Assembly: GCF_963675165.1 (NCBI RefSeq) | Contig: NC_087377.1 | Coordinates: 14,752,198 to 14,816,197 of the forward strand | Source of the DNA: Halichondria panicea | Taxonomy: Eukaryota; Porifera; Demospongiae; Suberitida; Halichondriidae | DNA length: 64,000 nt | Direction of reading: 5' to 3' | In this document: positions 24,879 through 35,930 of the stretch, in pieces | Numbering within the stretch: the first letter of the stretch is position 1 | Layout: the number at the start of each line of letters is the position of its first letter | The notes under the pieces: model-generated | What the model was told of the DNA's origin: nothing | The model's database searches: none | The model's input: the letters and a program-made list of their open reading frames with translations, nothing else | Translations under genes and position numbers: made by a program

Positions 24879-25569
24879 GATGTGTTCTAGATCTAATGTG
24901 CACAAAGCGTAATAATTATATAGGCACAATAACACAGGAGATTACAACAGCCAGGTGGTTTTGCATTTGAAAGGATCTCTATATCCTGTGTCTTGCAAGA
25001 CATCACCCGACCTCCTGTATAGCACCACCACAGTTACAAGGTCTCCATTGATGCAAACTTGTGACGTATAGAAGGAAGGGGCAATTCTAAGTTCTAAATA
25101 TAAATAATATAATTTTACCAGTGAGCCTGGGCTCTGTGGGAAATCATATCCTGTGAGGGCGCTCGCCTTCCCCTGCAGCAACAGAGTGGGAAATTTATTT
25201 TGTTTGTAAATGGTGTAGATGTATAAATGGTATAATTAACAGTCAAACAAGATATTAATAATAAAATATAATAATTATATAGATATAAGATATGAGTCAA
25301 TACGGTAATGAATACGTTAGTATAGATTTTTATGTGTTACTCTTAATAGGAGTGTTCAAATTATAAACAATGTTGAAGTATAGATTATGTCTGCCATAAA
25401 TACTGCAATCTGATTGGTTAGAGGAAGTGTTCTATCCAACTTAGAAAATTATGTACTTACTTAGACAATCATGTAATTCACTTAGAAAATTATGAAGCAA
25501 AGATTAGATAAGAACATTCAAATTATCTGATTGGCTAGAAACTCATGGTTGCTATGATCTAAAATGCTT

Positions 25570-25700
25570 AGACACTGTTTAGGAAGTTTCCACATGATTT
25601 AGAAGCCCTCAGGGCAAGTAGAACCCTCACTACGTTCGGGATACTACAACCAGCCCTTTGGGCTTCTATAAATCATGTATAAACTTCCTAAACAGTGTCT
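25570..25700. repeat. Fold-back repeat with about 41-bp arms
   Basis: AGACACTGTTTAGGAAGTTT at the left is matched by AAACTTCCTAAACAGTGTCT at the right. The arms continue inward as CACATGATTTAGAAGCCC and its near-complement, with about 45 bases between. No coding capacity. It is likely a MITE-like element or an RNA hairpin source. Confidence 0.85.
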
Positions 25701-26205
25701 AACTATTATGTAGTGGTATCGAGAGCTCACAAAGGTCAGGGTAAATAGATCTATTCATGGTTGTATTATGGCAACCATGCATGTATATAACACAATCCAA
25801 GTGTAATAAGGATTCCATGCACACTAAACCCCCTCCCAATCTATGGATGTAAGACATGAAAGAAACCACCAGCTGTATAAACAGTTCGTTTCAAGTGGCT
25901 TCTCACAGCCCCGTGTAAATCTGGCAGGGAAATGTATGGCTGTCACAAAGAAAGAGAGTATAATTTGATCTCATGCACCAATGGAGATTTTATACGTATA
26001 GGCCAGCTTTGAGCCCGTGTACATCTGGCAGGGAAATTTATGATTGTCACCAAGAAAGAGAGTATACCGTATATCAGAGGAGGTTCGACTGGCGCGGTGC
26101 AGCTCAAGCAGTTAGCCTCTGATTACACTCAGCAAGAAACATACGGCGTGGGCGGATAACAACCAAAGACTAATCCACCCACACATGCACACACATGAGG
26201 CGTAG

Positions 26206-26880
26206 CAGGGGCGTAGCCAGGATTTGAGAGAGGGGGGTGCTGAGTGAATGGATTGTCTGAATTACCAGTGCGCTCGCCCCAACAGGGGGGTCTGGGGGCA
26301 CTCTCCCAGAAAAATGTTGTTGTTACCTGCTCTGATATTGATTCTAACGCAATCTGGCTAAAGAAATGAGGGTACTGCTGCTTTGAGGGTACTGGTGGTT
26401 AAGCCACATCTTCATCTGAAGATGTCCGAGTTGTGACAATTAAATCATGGCTGCTAACCAGGTTCTGCTTGTGAATTAGCAGGGCAGGGTGGCAAGCCAC
26501 TTGCAGTTGCAGTGCTGCTCTGTGAACTGGCTCAAAGAGTGACATGATGATGATGGTGATAGCTGCTGAACAGTTTGCAACTCTGTGGGGGACCTTGGTC
26601 TGCTCAGCCCACGTGGCTTTGCGCATGTGCACTGAATATTTGGAGGTGGAGCTAGCTAGTTGGAGGTGGAGTTTTGAGTTCATCGTGCAATAGAGCTCTA
26701 GTTCTCTCATATCTACATCAGCTAGCTAGCTAGTTGGGCGGAGCCCGACCGTCCCTCCCGTCAGGGACGGTTGGGCTCCGCCCAACTACTAGCTAGCTTA
26801 GCTAAGGAACTTGTGGAGCAGAGTCTGAGGCCAGAGGGGGGTGCTGGAGCACCCTCTGCACCCCTCTGGCTACGCCACTG
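26206..26880. mobile_element. Nested DNA transposon, 675 bp, CAGNGGCGTAGCCAG ends
   Basis: It begins CAGGGGCGTAGCCAG and ends with the complement of CAGTGGCGTAGCCAG (14 of 15 matching). It is flanked by a perfect 5-bp direct repeat CGTAG (26201-26205 and 26881-26885), consistent with a target-site duplication, and lies inside the element at 26075-26947. No transposase is seen. The element at 53598-54171 has similar ends and also a 5-bp flanking repeat, so they may share a mobilising transposase. Confidence 0.8.
26732..26787. repeat. Near-perfect 25-bp hairpin with 6-base loop
   Basis: AGTTGGGCGGAGCCC-GACCGTCCCT is followed by a 6-base loop and AGGGACGGTT-GGGCTCCGCCCAACT. The only mismatch would be a G-U pair in RNA. 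Flanking TAGCTAGCTAG strings extend the potential stem. It is GC-rich in an AT-rich region and lies inside the nested transposon. Confidence 0.9.
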
Positions 26881-27320
26881 CGTAGTGGAGTCAGCAGGGG
26901 CCATATTCCATTGCTATAGCTGCACCGCGCCTGTCGTACCTCCTCTGATCGTAATTATTGAGAATCATGCACTTTTACTCTAAACACATTATGAACTAAA
27001 CCTAGGATGTGTCCAACATTCAATTTCAAGCAAATGCATGTTGGCATAATTATATATACTTTCATTGCATGCATGTTGATCAGTAACCATTGAAAATTGA
27101 CCATGCACAAAAGTGTTTATACACTGACATTTGTATGCATCAATGTCCAGGTAAAGATCATTACATTAAGTTTTGCCCAACGACATCAACAATCTTATGA
27201 TGATCCACCAGTGATGATTATAATCTTGATGTTCTTACAGAATTATATTTAAAATCAGCTTTGTTCATCTACAATCATAAAGTTTTTTTACATAGCTGGA
27301 TTAGATAATTATTATAACAA

Positions 27321-30300
27321 TTATCCCTTTCGAGGACACGGAGGACTGGGACACTGAATATGCTCAGTGGAGGTTGACTGCTGCAGGGATAAACAGAGTA
27401 ATAAACAGTATATGTTGCTTTTATAAACCATTGCTTTCCGTCAAATTGCATGCATGCATGGAAACTAGGTGTCGACATGCATGCATGTACAATAGTATAG
27501 TCTACTATATAATTATAGAGCTAACCATATAATTTGCTCTCCTCCAGAGTTTCCCAGCACACCTAGACCACTTCCGGTAGCATACACTCGGTCTGGAGTA
27601 GTCATTTAAATTTGAGCACTGTCGACGTTGACATCGACGCAAATTTGTTGGTTGAACCACCTCACTACCACTACCACTGTAGAAGCAAACCCTACAGTAG
27701 GTCAGCCTGCACGCTCCAGTGCATCCAGGAATCTCCAGACCCCCAAGGGTAGAATTGATGCTGAAGTAATTGAATTTAATGATTTTGTGTCAGTAGTACA
27801 TTCAGTTGCTGCATGTTTGCTAAAGTTATGCAACATTAACAATAACGGGACCTATATGATTGCAAACTTCTCACCCTCAAAGCCCAAACAATACCCTAGT
27901 AATGCCAAAATAATTGCATTAGTGAAGTCAAAATACTTTCAGTAACTATTATATAGACTCACCTTGAGCACAGGCCTCTTGGGTTGTTAGTACAAAACTC
28001 CTTTGAGCAGGGAGGAGGACAGGAACACTGAGCAACAGGAGGACAGGGAGCACGTACACAGAGCACCTGTTTGAGCTCACAAATCTGATCAGAACGACAG
28101 CCCCCATTGTCTAAACTACAGTCTGGATCGCAAAATGGTTCACCAGTCAGTTTGTCAATTTCACAGCGATGACCAGATCGACATCTCACGGCAGCGCATC
28201 GACTGAGACACTGGACGACAGGTGGGCACGGGGCACGAACACACTGAACTTGTTGTAGAGTGCATAGCTCACCCTTGGAGCAACCACCGTTATTCAAACT
28301 GCAATTAGGAGAGCAGAACGGCTCTCCAGTTGGCTTAAATATTTCACAGCGGTGACCAGATCGACATCTAATTGTGGAGCAGGGATCTCTTGTACCTGTT
28401 AGTGATAGAGTCAAGTTTTATATAATAATTATTATTTGTATTGACTCACCACAGAACATCCGGCACTCATTTAGGGATTTAAAGTTGTTTGCATTACCCT
28501 GGCAACCACCATAGATGAAAGGTTCGCATTGTCTAGAAATAGAATTGTAGTTGTAGCGTGGAAACAATGCTTCACAAGGGCCCACTTCTTCTGGCAAAGA
28601 GCAGACCTCATCTCTACTTAGACAACTGACTGTAGGGGGGCAAGGCGTAGTCACACATTGCACAACAGTTAGCTGGCAAATTTGGTTCTTAGCACAGCCT
28701 CCGTTGCCGATTTCACATGATGGCTCACAGAAGGGCCGGTTGGTTTGCACGTCCACCTTACACGCAAAGCCTAGTGCACAGTCAACCACAGCACAGGGAT
28801 CTATACACAGTAATAATAATAAATATTATTACTGTCAGTAAAAAACATCTTCAGTTATGATAGTGTTATACTCATTTACCAAAACACACTGGACAGCATT
28901 CTCCCTCTGGGACCTCCAGGATTTCTCCTTCCTCGCACACTGGCCTCAGACAGGACACCGCAGAGCAGTCTACACCAAGTACACAAATTGGACAGCATTC
29001 TCCTTCTGGGACCTCCAGGATTTCTCCTTCCTCGCACACTGGCCTCAGACAGGACACCGCAGAGCAGTCTACACCAAGCACACAAATTGGACAGCATTCT
29101 CCTTCTGGGACCTCCAGGATTTCTCCTTTCTCGCACACTGGCCTCAGGCAGGACACTGCAGAGCAGTCTACACCAGGTACACAGATTGGACAGCATTCTC
29201 CCTCTAAGACCTCCAAGGTTTCTCCTTTCTCACACACTGGCTTCAAGCAGGACACTGCAGAGCAGTCTACACCAGGTACACAGATTGGACAGCATTCTCC
29301 CTCTGGAACCTCCAGGATTTCTCCTTCCTTACACACTGGCCTCAGGCAGGATACCGCAGAACAGTCTACACCAGGTACACAGATTGGGCAACATTTTCCC
29401 TCTGGGACTGTCAGGATTTCTCCTTTATCACACTCTGGCCTCAGGCACAGTACCGTAGAGCAGTCTACACCTGTTGGTGGGCACATGTCGGTTGTCACAC
29501 ACATATTGTTAACAGTGTCAATGACTTGTCCAGGAGGGCAGGTGCATCCTTGTACACACAGGGTGATACAGATTTGGTCAGGATTAGAGTCACAGGTTGT
29601 AGGGCACGGAGATGCACAGTCACTGAAAACTTGACCTTCAATTTCACATTGCACTTCTGCGTAAGAAAGAAACTATGAACTAAAGAACTGTATTAGATAG
29701 ATACATGACAAAAAGTGTACCTTCTTTGACACAGATTAGACAGCATTTGCCCTCAGGAACTTCCAGCATCTCTCCTTTCTCACATACTGGCCTCACGCAA
29801 GACACAGCAGAGCAGTCTCGCTGGCATCTGGCACAGCACTCACCAGGTGGAGTGACCAATACTTCACCATCATCACAATCCTGATCAGTCAAAGCCAGAC
29901 AGAGAACAGCTGCACAGTCTGGACGAGTGCACACAGGGCAACATTCACCAGGAGGTGTTTCGATAACTTCCCCCTCTTCACAGTCAGGCTTCAAGCACGA
30001 CACTTCAGCACATGATAACTCAGGCTGAGCACAAAATGCTTCATTTGTTGTCTTGTTCACTTTGCAACGAAACCCTGGCTTACAGTCAACTAATGCACAA
30101 GGATCTGTATAGGAAAAAACAATGGTATACGTTTGTACTTCTTTTGATTGAATGATAACACATACTTGTACATTCCTCCCTGGGAACGCATCGGCCAGAT
30201 ATGGTGTCAATTAATTCAGCTCCCGGACAGCCACAGCCAGGCCGGCACACTGCTGCGCAAACTCGAAGCTCTTCGTTGATGGCATCGATACAGGTAGAAT

Positions 30301-31157
30301 CACAGCCAGGACAAAAACTAAATTCCTGTCCCTCGACTGCACAAGCTAGAAACAACAGTATGCATCATTACTTTGAATTGTGAAAAATTATATCAATTTT
30401 AGCATAATTATACCTGTTGGTGGGCATATGTCAGTTGTCACACATTTATTATTGACAGTGTCAATGACTTGTCCAGGAGGGCAGGTGCATCCTTGTACAC
30501 ACAGGGTGATACAGATTTGATTAGGATCAGAGTCACAGGTTTTAGGGCATGGGGATGCACAGTCACTGAAAACTTGACCTTCAATTTCACATTGCACTTC
30601 TGCAGTAAGTATAATTATAATAGAAACAGGCATGTATCTATAAAGAACGGATATAATTATGATAAAAAGCGTATACCTTCTTCGACACAGACTGGACAGC
30701 ATTTTCCTTCAGGAACTTCAAGCATCTCTCCTTCCTCACACACTGGCCTCAGGCAAGACACAGCAGAGCAGTCTCGCTGGCATCTGGCACAACACTCACC
30801 AGGTGGGGTGACCAATAATTCACCATCATCACAATCCTGATCAGTCAAGGCCAGACAGAGAACAGCTGCACAGTCTGGACGAGTGCACACAGGACAACAC
30901 TCACCAGGAGGTGTTTCGATAACTTCTCTTTCTTCACATTGAGGTTTTGCACACAGAACAGTGGAGCAGTCTGGCCCGCAAATAGGACAGCATTGGCCTG
31001 GTGGAGTGACTAAGTCCTCCGGATTGCATTCAAGGGGTCGACCACATCGAACTACAGAGCAATCTATCTTTGTAGGAACAGTTTCACTTGTGATGGCAGT
31101 AATCACTCCAATGGAGCCAACAAGCACAAGTAAAGACAGTGACAATCTAAGATCCAT
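27321..31157 (-). CDS. Large secreted inhibitor-like protein, paralogue C, with Kunitz domain
   Basis: Nine exons, in order: 30677-31157, 30414-30599, 30166-30345, 29721-30104, 28880-29656, 28450-28800, 27963-28395, 27526-27760, 27321-27380; 3087 nt, 1028 residues, all phases close. Signal peptide [18 protein letters not shown]; then half-VWC modules (exon 1), TIL (exon 2), a second, distinct TIL ([14 protein letters not shown], exon 3), FOLN-like plus half-VWC (exon 4), TIL plus six 33-residue half-VWC modules (exon 5), and FOLN/EGF-like plus a Kunitz domain (exon 6: [39 protein letters not shown]). Exon 7 has two antistasin-like FOLN/EGF modules. Exons 8-9 are the cysteine-rich C-terminus ([12 protein letters not shown]; ends SPPCPRKG). 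In the Kunitz domain the residue after the second cysteine (P1) is Glu, so trypsin inhibition is unlikely. The broad domain set suggests a secreted multi-headed protease inhibitor; the targets are unknown. Confidence 0.85.
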
Positions 31158-31209
31158 GGTTAATTAATAGTTTCTTGCAACAGACGTATAGCATGGCCTT
31201 GACCTTGCA

Positions 31210-31217
31210 CTTTTATA
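31210..31217 (-). promoter_or_regulatory. TATA box of gene C
   Basis: The minus strand reads TATAAAAG, followed by TGCAAGGTC, about 53 bases before the ATG at 31157, as in the other paralogues. Confidence 0.65.
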
Positions 31218-31989
31218 CAACTATTGGACGCATGTGCAATACACTGAGAGATTGCACTAGTCAGTTTATCCTGCATGTGAGCAAGAATTAACACTCTGAC
31301 CTCAATCATGTATAGTCTACCAGCAGTTACTTAAATGGTCTCTATTGAGACAAGAGAGAGGTGACTTGTTTTACACACTAGAAATCTACCGGGGTAGTCT
31401 AGATCTATACATGCATGTAGAGAGTTTATATACTGAGCTGCATTTAATTGTTCCTGCATTCCTTTACAAAACAGAAGGGGCATTGATTTGACATCTTTCG
31501 CTATTATGCTGAACTGTGCCTCCTTCCAGACTATAGCCTAGCATACCTGCATTTAGTTGTACAGCAGCTGGGTCCATTCTAGGCTTTTCCCAATTATGCT
31601 AGAAAAACGAGTGTTGCAAGCGTGCGCTTGTTAATGCCTCTCACCATGTTTTTGCTTTCACTCAAAAGTATTAGAATGTTATAGAAGAGGTCAATAATTT
31701 GCAATGTGCTTTGATTGTTTCACAAGAAAGGGGTGTCCACAGTTAGTGCATACTGATCGTCTTAAATGGCCTGTAGCCAAACAGTGGGAGCAAACCTTTG
31801 TCAAAGGTATAGTCAGTAGTCTGTGAGATAAGTATTAAAGACAGAATTCATCACAGAAAGTAGTATCTATATAAGGCAAGGTAATGTGAAGCTATAATTA
31901 TTCAGAGTTCAGACAGAGAGGTTGGAGTCCGCAATGATGAGGTCCACGGAAGCAGCTATAGATGGCCGTTGAAGGATGGCTTTGAAGAT

Positions 31990-33440
31990 CTGGCGCCTCT
32001 TAGACACATGATAGAGGATCTGAGTAGTGAGAATGATATTCTATACATCTTAGCCAGCCAATGGTGGTGCTGTATGGTTGCTTCCATTTGTCCGAGAGCA
32101 TGCTGGCCAGGCGTTTGTAGAAAGCTGCAGCTGCTGGGCCAAGGCCACCTGTGGTAGCGAAGACCAGGGGGGTAAAAGAAGAGTGCTCCATTTCTCTTAT
32201 ACGCTGTTCATAGTGCCTCTTTTTTAGGTTATCATGATGGTGATAAAATGCAGATAGAGAGGAGTGTCTATTCGAGGGAGCAAATGGGTTAAAAACCCTA
32301 ACGTCAAAGAACGCTCTCTCGAAAGAACTTCCCCAAAAACCATTGGCCACTATACATCTAGACGGGTGCCATTCTGTCGATTTGCGGTGGTTCTGTTGAA
32401 TTTTTCACTTGTGATGGGTTGTAGAGACGGTTCAGTGGCCATGCACTCCATGGCAAGTTTCTTTTAATAGCAATGCTGTGATATCTCTCAGCTCATTGTG
32501 TCTTATTGAGGGGAATCCGCCTCTGGGGCAGGAGAGGGCATGTTGCACTGAAAACGAGTGGCCGCACACACAGTTTGTGGGGATCTGCGATGGGGGCCAG
32601 CCATACCGAAGGGCAATGGCATCACGGAATGCTGTTTTGTGGAGTGTGAAACCGTGCTCTTCTAACGGTAACGCAGTGAGCCAGCTGGAGGCACCTTTTT
32701 CTCTTGCAAGGTCTAGATCTATCGATCTGTTGCTAATTGCATTGGTGATATGAGGGAATCTCGTATCTTGTTCGCCACTTCTAGTCCTGTACTTAATTCT
32801 TTTATTTTGTTCTTTGTGTTGATTTGGTGTACGAGGACTTCATAAGGGTAATTTTTGTATTGCGATGCTATTAGGTCAGTTGTGATGATGTGTATTGTTC
32901 ATCTGCCAACGATGCAGAATTTCCTATATTTAAACCTCCTAGGCGAACAGGGAGGGAAAATAGACTCCTCGAGATCATTAGGTGCGTCTCTGCCTGTATA
33001 TAGTTTTGGGAGCAAGGTGGTTCGAATAGAGTTCTTAATAGAGTTCTATTTTAATATCTGGGGTAGTTCTTGAGAGGCAGGACCATTTACTTTCAAGGCC
33101 ATGAGTGATAGCACCATAGGCTGCGTGTGGTTGGCTGTCGGCTATTTCCGACAGTTTTTCAATTTCCGCTATCCAGTGTGTTACTTTTCTTTTTACAAAA
33201 TCAGATATGAACTCCGGTTTGCTAATTGGAGAACCAAGCACTTGTTGTCCTTCAGTAGTGATGCCTCAGAATCCCCAAATATCTGAGAGGCTGTGGAAAG
33301 GGAGCCATCTAGCCACGTTTTCTTGGTGTTAACAAAGTAACCAAAAGATGGACCAAGTTTTGTAAAGTTGTCCCCACCATTTCTTCAGGTTAGAAATTTT
33401 GCCTGCAGCAACTTGGTGAACGACAATTTAGGAGGTCCTG
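31990..33440 (-). pseudogene. 3' half of a retroelement RT ORF, decayed
   Basis: In minus-strand order the frames give KLGPSFGYFVNTKKTWLDGS, LGSPISKPEFISDFVKRKV, EKGASSWLTALPLEEHGF, LHKTAFRDAIALRYGWPPSQ, CVCGHSFSVQHALSCPRGGF and GFWGSSFERAFFDVRVFNP, then YEQRIREMEHSSFTPLVFAT and KQPYSTTIGWLRC. The CxC-x6-H-x4-C cluster and the later D...E...PLVF segment form the conserved C-terminus of this RT family; the latter resembles a PD-(D/E)XK nuclease core (inference). Stops and frameshifts separate the pieces and the catalytic RT palm is missing, so it is inactive. Confidence 0.75.
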
Positions 33441-33493
33441 CAACAAAGAAGGCAGACTGGAAGCAATTGTTAGCTTATACTTTTCAACATCAC

Positions 33494-33883
33494 TTACAGT
33501 AAGTAACAACCAATCAATTGCTGGAATGTGTTGACGATGACAGTTTTGTGAGGTCCAACATCAAATTTAAGCACAAAGGCAAGTGGTGCATGGTCAGAGA
33601 AGTTACAAGGAGAGTGCATGCATGTTATGTACGTATCACAGTGATGCTGTAGCGTGAGGATGTGATCAGGCCACGATCTGACTGAACTACCATCCTTCTC
33701 ATAATCAGTATGTGAATTTGACAGAGTTTTTGTAAATAGGTCCACAGAGCAGAGGTTGAGGTCAGATATGAAGCACATAAGACTGTTACGGAAAACAGAA
33801 GAGCGTGAAAAATCTACGTTGAAATCATCATTGCATGTCTTTAAGGTGAATTCATTAAATTTTTGTTTTTGTGTTTGTAACAA
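33494..33883 (-). pseudogene. Fragment of a LINE-type APE endonuclease
   Basis: A 129-residue open frame on the minus strand contains SSVRSWPDHILTL and ends in a NFSDHAPLAFVLKF segment; SDH-x-PL is the last conserved motif of apurinic-like endonucleases in non-LTR retrotransposons. The N-terminal catalytic part and any RT are missing. It borders, but is probably distinct from, the RT remnant just below, whose family carries its own C-terminal nuclease-like segment. Confidence 0.65.
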
Positions 33884-33957
33884 TCCCTTACCAAAATTAA
33901 TGTAGCTTAATGTTGAACTACTTTAATTATACATTTTGCTTACTTTACTGTTTGTAT

Positions 33958-35475
33958 AATTGATATAATTTTTCACAATTCAAAGTAATGATGCATACTG
34001 TTGTTTCCAGCTTGTGCAGTCGAGGGACAGGAATTTAGTTTTTGTCCTGGCTGTGATTCTACCTGTATCGATGCCATCAACGAAGAACTTCAAGTTTGCG
34101 CAGCAGTGTGCCGGCCTGGCTGTGGCTGTCCGGGAGCTGAATTAATTGACACCATATCTGGCCGATACGTTCCCAGGGAGGAATGTACAAGTATGTGTTA
34201 TCATTCAATCAAAAGAACTCCAAACTTATACCATTGTTTCTCCTACAGATCCTTGTGCATTAGTTGACTGTAAGCCAGGGTTTCGTTGCAAAGTGAATAA
34301 GACAACAAATGAAGCATTTTGTGCTCAGCCTGAGTTATCATGTGCTGAAGTGTAGTGCTTGAAGCCTGACTGTGAGGAGGGGGAAGTTATCGAAACACCT
34401 CCTGGTGAATGTTGCCCTGTGTGCACTCGTCCAGACTGTGCAGCTGTTCTCTGTCTGGCCTTGACTGATCAGGATTGTGATGATGGTGAATTATTGGTCA
34501 CCCACCTGGTGAGTGTTGTGCCAGATGCCAACAAGACTGCTCTGCTGTGTCTTGCCTGAGGCCAGTGTGTGAGAAAGGAGAGATGCTGGAAGTTCCTGAG
34601 GGCAAATGCTGTCCGGTCTGTGTCGAAGAAGGTACACTTTTTGTCATGTATCTATCTAATACAGTTCTTTAGTTCATAGTTTCTTTCTTACGCAGAAGTG
34701 CAATGTGAAATTGAAGGTCAAGTTTTCAGTGACTGTGCATCTCCGTGCCCTACAACCTGTGACTCTGATCCTGACCAAATCTGTATCACTCTGTGTGTAC
34801 AAGGATGCACCTGCCCTCCTGGACAAGTCATTGACACTGTTAACAATATGTGTGTGACAACTGACATGTGCCCACCAACAGGTGTAGACTGCTCTACGGT
34901 ACTGTGCCTGAGGCCAGAGTGTGATAAAGGAGAAATCCTGACAGTCCTAGAGGGAAAATGTTGCCCAATCTGTGTACCTGGTGTAGACTGTTCTGCGGTA
35001 TCCTGCCTGAGGCCAGTGTGTAAGGAAGGAGAAATCCTAGAGGTTCCAGAGGGAGAATGCTGTCCAATCTGTGTACCTGGTGTAGATTGCTCTGCAGTGT
35101 CCTGCTTGAAGCCAGTGTGTGAGAAAGAAGAAACCCTGGAGGTCTTAGAGGGAGAATGCTGTCCAATCTGTGTACCTGGTGTAGACTGCTCTGCAGTGTC
35201 CTGCCTGAGGCCAGTGTGTGAGAAAGGAGAAATCCTGGAGGTCCCAGAAGGAGAATGCTGTCCAATTTGTGTACTTGGCGTAGACTGCTCTGCGGTGTCC
35301 TGTCTGAGGCCAGTGTGCGAGGAAGGAGAAATCCTGGAGGTCCCAGAGGGAGAATGCTGTCCAGTGTGTTTTGATAAATGAGTATAACACTATCATAACT
35401 GAAGATGTTTTTGACTGACAGTAATAATTATTACTATTATAATTATAATTGTTACTGTGTATAGATCCCTGCACC
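33958..35475 (+). pseudogene. Inverted, truncated copy of gene C exons 3-5
   Basis: The plus strand here matches the minus strand of about 28790-30395, introns included. It starts in the intron before exon 3 and stops just after the first bases of exon 6 (ATCCCTGCACC, near 35464-35475). Exon 3 (34011-34190) has Cys to Tyr in GRYVPREEC. Exon 4 has an in-frame TAG after CAEV at about 34352 and a one-base deletion in GTCACCCACCTGG at about 34498-34510. Exon 5 (34696 onward) is open and has five half-VWC modules, against six in gene C. There is no promoter, signal peptide or C-terminus. It is a nonfunctional inverted segmental duplicate, although exon 5 could still donate sequence to the intact genes by gene conversion. 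Confidence 0.85.
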
Positions 35476-35930
35476 GCTTCTACACCGGTGTCATAAAATT
35501 TTGGGCCCCCCATGTTTACACCCCCCAGGGCCTAGAATTTTAATATTTTGGGACCCCCGGGCCTATAATTTTAACAGTTTAGGCCCCGCCCCCTAGGGGG
35601 TCCATTCTGTTAAAATTCTAGGCCCCCTCTTTTTTCTGCTATCCTTTGTAATGGATTCTTAACTGGATCTCTATTACACTTGCCTATTTATAGCTGTCTA
35701 CTTGCTATAATTATATTTACTTCACTTCACTTTGTTTCACTTTTTCTATAACATGTGGCTGACTAAGTCACCAGACGTGCACAAGATATGTTGTACAAAT
35801 AGATAGTAAAATGATAGTCAGTGGTGACGTAATTATAATGATATACATAGCTAATCAATAAATTCCATACACTGTTGAACAGGGTACTGTTCCACACATG
35901 TATACATATACAGTTAATCAGTTAATTATC
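35476..35930. repeat. GC-rich inverted repeat and gene-free spacer
   Basis: At 35515-35630 GGGGGCCTAGAATTTTAA-like tracts occur in both orientations (GGGCCTAGAATTTTAATATT; TTAAAATTCTAGGCCCC), with runs of C and G, so the DNA can fold back. The rest, up to the BEL-like element, shows no coding sequence. Confidence 0.6.

Larger units (their letters stand above)
26075..26947. mobile_element. DNA transposon remnant interrupted by a second element
   Basis: Terminal inverted repeats of about 30 bp: CAGAGGAGGTTCGACTGGCG at the left and the complement of CAGAGGAGGTACGACAGGCG at the right, continuing to GCGGTGCAGCT with 28 of 30 positions matching. Without the insert at 26206-26880 the host element would be only about 200 bp and non-coding. 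A target-site duplication is not evident. Confidence 0.75.
25401..27320. other. Repeat-filled interval between genes B and C
   Basis: No exon chain is seen. It holds a fold-back repeat (25570-25700), a dispersed repeat at about 25730-26065 (GACATGAAAGAAACCACCAG, GGCAGGGAAAT) that recurs near 44500-44700, and a nested pair of DNA transposons (26075-26947). The remaining 26950-27320 shows nothing recognisable. Confidence 0.6.

Noticed and set aside
28988-29458. Plus-strand open frame opposite gene C exon 5 (also opposite the exons at 34894-35265 and 41893-42476)
   Set aside because: It is the antisense shadow of the repeated half-VWC modules; the minus-strand frame has the conserved cysteine pattern and splice sites.
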